DNA from: an uncultured Treponema sp.
Lineage (GTDB): Bacteria; Spirochaetota; Spirochaetia; Treponematales; Treponemataceae
Direction of reading: 5' to 3'
DNA: 27,233 nucleotides
Assembly: GCA_905372265.1 (NCBI GenBank)
Contig: CAJPOL010000016.1
Location: 1-27,233, forward strand
The notes below the pieces were generated by a model. That model saw nothing but the letters and a program-made list of their open reading frames with translations, searched no databases and was not told the origin of the DNA. Of the stretch, positions 24,398-27,233 are shown piece after piece. How positions within the stretch are numbered: the stretch's first letter is position 1; each line of letters begins with the position of its first letter. Made by a program: the position numbers and the translations under genes.

Positions 24398-24440
24398 GGC
24401 ACCGTTAAGAAGCGATTGCTTTTTACTTTTTAATGGTGCC
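24398..24440 (+). terminator. Terminator-like nested hairpin after the TraB gene
   Basis: GGCACCGTTAA (24398-24408) pairs with TTAATGGTGCC (24430-24440), with one G-T pair. Nested inside, AAGC (24410-24413) pairs with GCTT (24418-24421) around GATT. The inner stem is followed at once by TTTTTACTTTTTA, so the inner hairpin plus T-run could act as the terminator, with the outer stem as an alternative structure. It begins 30 bases after the stop codon. Confidence 0.55.
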
Positions 24441-24456
24441 CGCCGATTTTCCCTTT

Positions 24457-24511
24457 TTTATTCGTGCGGAGGGTTTAATACCCCGACGCTCGCGTCGGGG
24501 TTGTTGATTCG
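24457..24511 (+). repeat. Dispersed 55-bp hairpin repeat, copy 2
   Basis: This copy matches 6373-6427 at 50 of 55 positions, in the same orientation. Its core is a perfect eight-pair stem: CCCCGACG (24481-24488) with CGTCGGGG (24493-24500) around CTCG. In this copy an outer arm CGTGCG (24463-24468) can also pair with CGCACG (24510-24515). The sequence from 24507, beginning ATTCGCACGGCGGGTT, resembles the repeat's own start ATTCGTGCGGAGGGTT, so a truncated second unit may follow. Confidence 0.8.
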
Positions 24512-24584
24512 CACGGCGGGTTAGTAATTGCTCATGTTTAATCCAATGTGTAATTGGTCATACGCGTTAGGGATTGAAAGAGTA

Positions 24585-24612
24585 CGGAATAATTGTTGCA
24601 ACAATTATTCCG
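24585..24612. repeat. Perfect 28-nt palindrome
   Basis: The 14-base half CGGAATAATTGTTG (24585-24598) is followed directly by its exact reverse complement at 24599-24612, with no spacer. A spacerless palindrome of this length is more like a symmetric protein-binding site or a cruciform than an RNA hairpin. It lies in the gene-free stretch between the converging TraB and MptD-type genes. Confidence 0.85.
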
Positions 24613-24618
24613 CAGTAC

Positions 24619-24648
24619 ATTTTTGCACGGCAATTTCCGTGCAAAAAT
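24619..24648. other. 12-pair stem-loop
   Basis: ATTTTTGCACGG (24619-24630) and CCGTGCAAAAAT (24637-24648) pair perfectly around the loop CAATTT. The A/T part at the base and GC part at the apex is the reverse of a classical terminator on the plus strand. It is symmetrical enough to form on either strand. Confidence 0.8.
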
Positions 24649-24681
24649 ACCGGAACGATAGTGAAGCTCTGCAAAGCCCGA

Positions 24682-24713
24682 CGGTTAATTTTTGGTCAGG
24701 CAAAAATTAACCG
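24682..24713. other. 13-pair stem-loop downstream of the MptD-type gene
   Basis: CGGTTAATTTTTG (24682-24694) and CAAAAATTAACCG (24701-24713) pair perfectly around GTCAGG. It lies 22 bases beyond the stop codon of the minus-strand gene at 24736, so it may protect or define the 3' end of that mRNA. No U-tract follows on the minus strand. Confidence 0.8.
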
Positions 24714-24735
24714 AAACGCCCAAAAGAGTTACCTC

Positions 24736-25344
24736 TTACACCAGCCCTGCTTTTGTAAAGTGCTTTTTTAATACCTTTGCGCCTAAAAGCCCGCCAAGGA
24801 TGCCGCCGGCAAAAGCGGTAACATAGAGAATAGGCATAATCCATATCGGAAGGCTGACAAGCTGCGTTGCGTATTCGGCTCCTATCATCTTTTCGGTCAG
24901 GGCATAGTACTGATCTTTTAAGATATAAATCTGCCAAAAGGCGCCGCACAACCACAGAGACATGACCGCGTAGCCTACGATACTCCCCTTTACGGTTTTA
25001 TAACCGAAGAGCTTACGCACCAGTTCGGCAAAGATGGCAACGATGAGTGAGTGAATCGCCACCACCGGCGTATGCCCCATCAATGTCATAAGACAGCCGG
25101 GAAATGCCGCAAAGATAAACAGCGCAAAGGCTTTCGGCGTTTTCGCCAAAAAGAACAAGACGGCGATACCTAACACCACGCTTACCGTAAAAGGAAACGC
25201 CAAATAGGTTACTACGAGAAAACCGAGCGGCATTCCGATTACAAAAAGCCCGACAAAATAAATAACACTGAAAATAGCGATATTAACCAAATCCTTCAAC
25301 ACAAGGCGGTCTTTCCCGCCTGCCTGCAACTGTGTTTCTTCCAT
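24736..25344 (-). CDS. Trep_Strep/MptD family putative ECF transporter S component
   Basis: Proteins of this family (TIGR02185/Trep_Strep, as I recall it) are small integral membrane proteins proposed to be substrate-binding S components of energy-coupling factor uptake systems. The protein (202 residues) has about six hydrophobic segments, near 19-40, 42-66, 70-86, 94-110, 120-140 and 165-190. It has the compact, Gly/Ala-rich helix style of S components and the family-like stretch MGHTPVVAIHSLIVAIFAELVR. The start at 25344 is preferred because AAGGAG (complement of 25351-25356) lies six bases upstream; an ATG at 25359 overlaps that site. No ECF ATPase or T component lies in the window, so it would rely on modules encoded elsewhere. 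The substrate is unknown. Confidence 0.85.
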   Translation of the reverse strand: MEETQLQAGGKDRLVLKDLVNIAIFSVIYFVGLFVIGMPLGFLVVTYLAFPFTVSVVLGIAVLFFLAKTPKAFALFIFAAFPGCLMTLMGHTPVVAIHSLIVAIFAELVRKLFGYKTVKGSIVGYAVMSLWLCGAFWQIYILKDQYYALTEKMIGAEYATQLVSLPIWIMPILYVTAFAGGILGGLLGAKVLKKHFTKAGLV

Positions 25345-25391
25345 AAAACACTCCTTCATGTAACTTGTAGTTTATATCGTATAATTGATAA

Positions 25392-25787
25392 TTATTCTGA
25401 GTACTCTTCGTCCGTAAACATTTTAAGTCCAAACAAATCACTCATCAGGCTGAAATGTTTATCAAATGAAAACAAAAAAAGATCATTATTAATCGCATTT
25501 TGAGCAATTATTAGATCGGGAATACCGACTTTATTTACACCGTTTAATAGGTTTTTAGTTTGCATATCGATAATCTCGTCCCAGTCTATTTCGATATCTA
25601 TTTGATTAATCGTAAGCAGGAGCCGCTTCAATTCAGATTCTTTTTTCAGATTAATTGAAGGAATCAGCTCTGCCAGCACAAGGTTATTGATACAAAGCGC
25701 GTTGTTATTGATGAGTTCATTAAGCACAGCTGCGCGTCCGGTTCCTTTAAAATATTCTATCCAAACGGAGGTATCCACCAGTACCAT
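25392..25787 (-). CDS. vapC: PIN-domain ribonuclease toxin, VapC family
   Basis: VapC toxins are PIN-domain endoribonucleases that cut tRNA or rRNA when freed from their antitoxin. The 131-residue protein begins VLVDTSVWIEYFKG and has the four acidic metal ligands expected: D5, E40 in VLAELI, D91 in GIPDLIIA, and D109 in FSFDKHF. All are present, so the toxin looks active. The start is one base after the vapB stop codon, an arrangement that ties toxin translation to antitoxin translation. Its codons are visibly more AT-rich (many AAT, ATT and TTA) than the flagellar genes, consistent with recent acquisition. Confidence 0.92.
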   Translation of the reverse strand: MVLVDTSVWIEYFKGTGRAAVLNELINNNALCINNLVLAELIPSINLKKESELKRLLLTINQIDIEIDWDEIIDMQTKNLLNGVNKVGIPDLIIAQNAINNDLFLFSFDKHFSLMSDLFGLKMFTDEEYSE

Positions 25788-25788
25788 T

Positions 25789-25983
25789 TTATATCCTTTT
25801 TCTCAGCGCATCTAAATCGATATCCAAATCAATTTTTCCGTAATAGTTTTTCAGCTGCTGCACTTTCTCTTTTTGGATCAAATTTTCAAGCGCACGTGTG
25901 ATAACCTCTGTTTTTGTCCGAATTTTTGTCAATGCCATTGCCTCTTCGAGCAAAGGAGCAGACAGATCAAGCGTCGTTCTCAT
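25789..25983 (-). CDS. vapB: VapB-type antitoxin
   Basis: The 64-residue protein begins MRTTLDLSAPLLEEAMALTK, a ribbon-helix-helix DNA-binding start of the DUF2191/VapB type. It continues with TKTEVITRALENLIQKEK, the second helix. The C-terminal part, KNYYGKIDLDIDLDALRKR, is the expected toxin-wrapping tail. GGAGGG lies seven bases before the ATG, which decides the start at 25983 over an upstream ATG at 26034 that would overlap the promoter. It is the first gene of the operon and probably represses it together with VapC. Confidence 0.9.
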   Translation of the reverse strand: MRTTLDLSAPLLEEAMALTKIRTKTEVITRALENLIQKEKVQQLKNYYGKIDLDIDLDALRKRI

Positions 25984-26004
25984 AAACACCCTCCATACGG
26001 GCAT

Positions 26005-26036
26005 ATTATAACATTGACTTATATGTACAATCAATG
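26005..26036 (-). promoter_or_regulatory. vapBC promoter with overlapping inverted-repeat operator
   Basis: On the minus strand TTGATT (complement of 26029-26034) and a perfect TATAAT (complement of 26005-26010) are 18 bases apart. The inverted repeat CATTGA (26012-26017) and TCAATG (26031-26036), arms 13 bases apart, covers the spacer and the -35 box. This is a likely binding site for VapB or VapBC, giving autorepression as in other vapBC operons. Confidence 0.65.
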
Positions 26037-26103
26037 TTTTGTATATGCACTACAGGGCACCCTCCCCTGATTACCAATTACTCATTCCTCATTGACACGG
26101 CTG

Positions 26104-27233
26104 TCAATTTTTTACCGTCTGCCATTTGGTAACGCCGGTTCTCAAGAGGTGAAACTCCCGCTTTACCATAACGAGCATTCCCGCTATACAAAGGATTTCG
26201 ATACAGAAGATAGCATAGTAAATACCTGCAAGACCGAAAAAGCGCGGAACAATCAGCATTGCCGGAATATACAAAAGCACTTGCCGCAAGATTGCCACAA
26301 CAGAGGCAACCGAGCCCTTGTTGATGGACGGAAAAAAGGTCATACCCATAAAGACCGCAGGCATAAGGGGCAGCACCAGTACAAAGACCCTAAAGAACCG
26401 GATATGTTCCGGCGTAACGGTAATTTCTTTGAGCATAAGATGAATGGCGGCTTCGGGGATAATCATTAACAAAAGCCAAAACGGAACAATCAGCACCGTT
26501 GCAATAAGCCAAAACCGCTTAAAGCTTTGTATCACTCGATCATTGCGGTTTGCTCCGAAGTTGATACCGGTAACCGGCTGCAAGGCGCGCATAAGCCCGT
26601 AAATGGGGGTAAGCAGAAAGTTAAAGTAACGGAACGCTACCCCGTAAAGAGCCACCGCTTCTTCCCCTCCGGTTGATTCAAGGGCGTTAAACACAAAGGC
26701 TCCCGATATAATGAACATAACATTCATAATGAGGCTCGGCATTCCCATCGAAACAATTTGTTTGATAATCTTTTTATCACGGTTTATCGAAAAGGCTTTA
26801 CAGTAAAACGAGGTTTTTCCGCTTGCAAAGTAGCTAATCCCTGCAAGGGAGTAAACCGCCATACCGATGTTTGTGCCGATTGCAGCCCCTGTAACTCCCA
26901 TACCCAAAAGCACAATGAACACATAGTTTGCCGCCGCATTGACTACAAGACCGATTGCCATAATCACAGCAGCGGTTTTCATCTTCCCTTCGGCACGTAC
27001 AATCATATTTGCACCCAAGCCGTAAATCCAAAAGAATGAGCCGTAAAAGGTTGTTTTCAAATATGCCGTTCCTTGGATAAGAGCCTCGCCTCTTCCGCCC
27101 ATAATGTACAATAGCTTATCGGTAAACAGCACGCCGAGTACCGTTATGGCTATGCTGATGACGACGGTTAAATAATGAACGTTGCCGATGAGCTTTTTTT
27201 GTGTTTCCTCGTCCTTTGCACCGAGTACGATAC
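26104..27233 (-). CDS. MATE family efflux transporter (5' end beyond the window)
   Basis: MATE transporters export drugs and metabolites across the inner membrane, driven by sodium or protons. About 376 codons are present and the reading frame stays open to the window edge. Given the usual 440-460 residues, roughly the first 70-80 are missing. The visible part begins within a stretch like IVLGAKDEETQKKLIGNVHY and continues through hydrophobic helices. The family-type segment NYVFIVLLGMGVTGAAIGTN corresponds to the NMILDPIFI region of relatives. The second half has MGMPSLIMN and GVAFRYFNFLLTPIYGLMRALQPVTGINFGA, a strong MATE signature (QPxxGxNFGA). The tail is basic. It most resembles MepA/DinF-like members. 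The gene is upstream of vapBC on the same strand but separated by 120 bases that contain the vapBC promoter. Confidence 0.92.
   Translation of the reverse strand, partial: IVLGAKDEETQKKLIGNVHYLTVVISIAITVLGVLFTDKLLYIMGGRGEALIQGTAYLKTTFYGSFFWIYGLGANMIVRAEGKMKTAAVIMAIGLVVNAAANYVFIVLLGMGVTGAAIGTNIGMAVYSLAGISYFASGKTSFYCKAFSINRDKKIIKQIVSMGMPSLIMNVMFIISGAFVFNALESTGGEEAVALYGVAFRYFNFLLTPIYGLMRALQPVTGINFGANRNDRVIQSFKRFWLIATVLIVPFWLLLMIIPEAAIHLMLKEITVTPEHIRFFRVFVLVLPLMPAVFMGMTFFPSINKGSVASVVAILRQVLLYIPAMLIVPRFFGLAGIYYAIFCIEILCIAGMLVMVKREFHLLRTGVTKWQTVKN

Noticed and set aside
24580..24720. Possible integron attC array
   Set aside because: The stem-loops differ in sequence and lack the attC core (GTTRRRY/RYYYAAC), and no cassette-like genes or integrase are present.
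24528..24771. Two short plus-strand open frames in the TraB-MptD gap
   Set aside because: They run through the palindrome and stem-loops, lack binding sites, and overlap the end of the converging MptD-type gene.
26092..26469. A 125-codon plus-strand open frame opposite the MATE gene
   Set aside because: The MATE frame on the other strand has clear family motifs, while this one is rich in His, Lys and Asn with no domain.

Overview
The window looks like chromosomal DNA of an oral-type Treponema (spirochaete) of moderate GC content. The basis is the spirochaetal order hslV-hslU-flgB-flgC-fliE-fliF-fliG-fliH-fliI-fliJ, a membrane protein of the Trep_Strep/MptD family known mainly from Treponema and streptococci, a spirochaete-type lipobox, and several spirochaete-style hypothetical proteins. 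T. vincentii or T. medium fits better by eye than the AT-richer T. denticola, but this was not computed.

Layout. (1) 115-5690, plus strand: housekeeping genes for a Tex RNA-binding protein, a HAD phosphatase, an Xaa-Pro aminopeptidase and the RuvC resolvase. The last two overlap by one base. (2) 5685-7003, minus strand: two peroxide-detoxifying enzymes, an AhpC-type peroxiredoxin and a cysteine-type glutathione peroxidase, each with a plausible promoter. A 55-bp dispersed hairpin repeat lies between them. (3) 7004-7379: a gene-free stretch holding four consecutive stem-loops. (4) 7395-16447, plus strand: the HslVU protease followed by the flagellar operon for rod base (FlgB, FlgC, FliE), MS ring (FliF), switch (FliG) and export ATPase complex (FliH, FliI, FliJ). 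Genes are tightly packed, several with overlaps of 1-4 bases. (5) 16554-19501, plus strand: an outer-membrane beta-barrel candidate resembling Wzi, then a DUF4418 membrane protein with a very good promoter and a LolD/MacB-like ABC ATPase with no permease beside it. (6) 19563-21581, minus strand: a large anchored envelope protein of unknown function. (7) 21703-24368, plus strand: a TPR lipoprotein and a TraB-family membrane protein, probably one operon. (8) 24369-24735: a second gene-free stretch with a terminator-like hairpin, a second copy of the 55-bp repeat, a perfect 28-nt palindrome and two strong stem-loops. (9) 24736-27233, minus strand: a Trep_Strep/MptD putative ECF S component, a VapBC toxin-antitoxin pair with an operator-like inverted repeat over its promoter, and a MATE efflux pump whose 5' end lies beyond the window.

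The coding content is mostly recognisable. The least explained material is the structured intergenic DNA. It contains stem-loops with 11-17 bp near-perfect arms that lack the U-tract of ordinary terminators. Two of them share a common sequence pattern in which paired positions change together. There is also the dispersed repeat whose hairpin tolerates a C-to-T change by forming a G-U pair. No rRNA, tRNA, CRISPR array, insertion sequence or prophage was seen.
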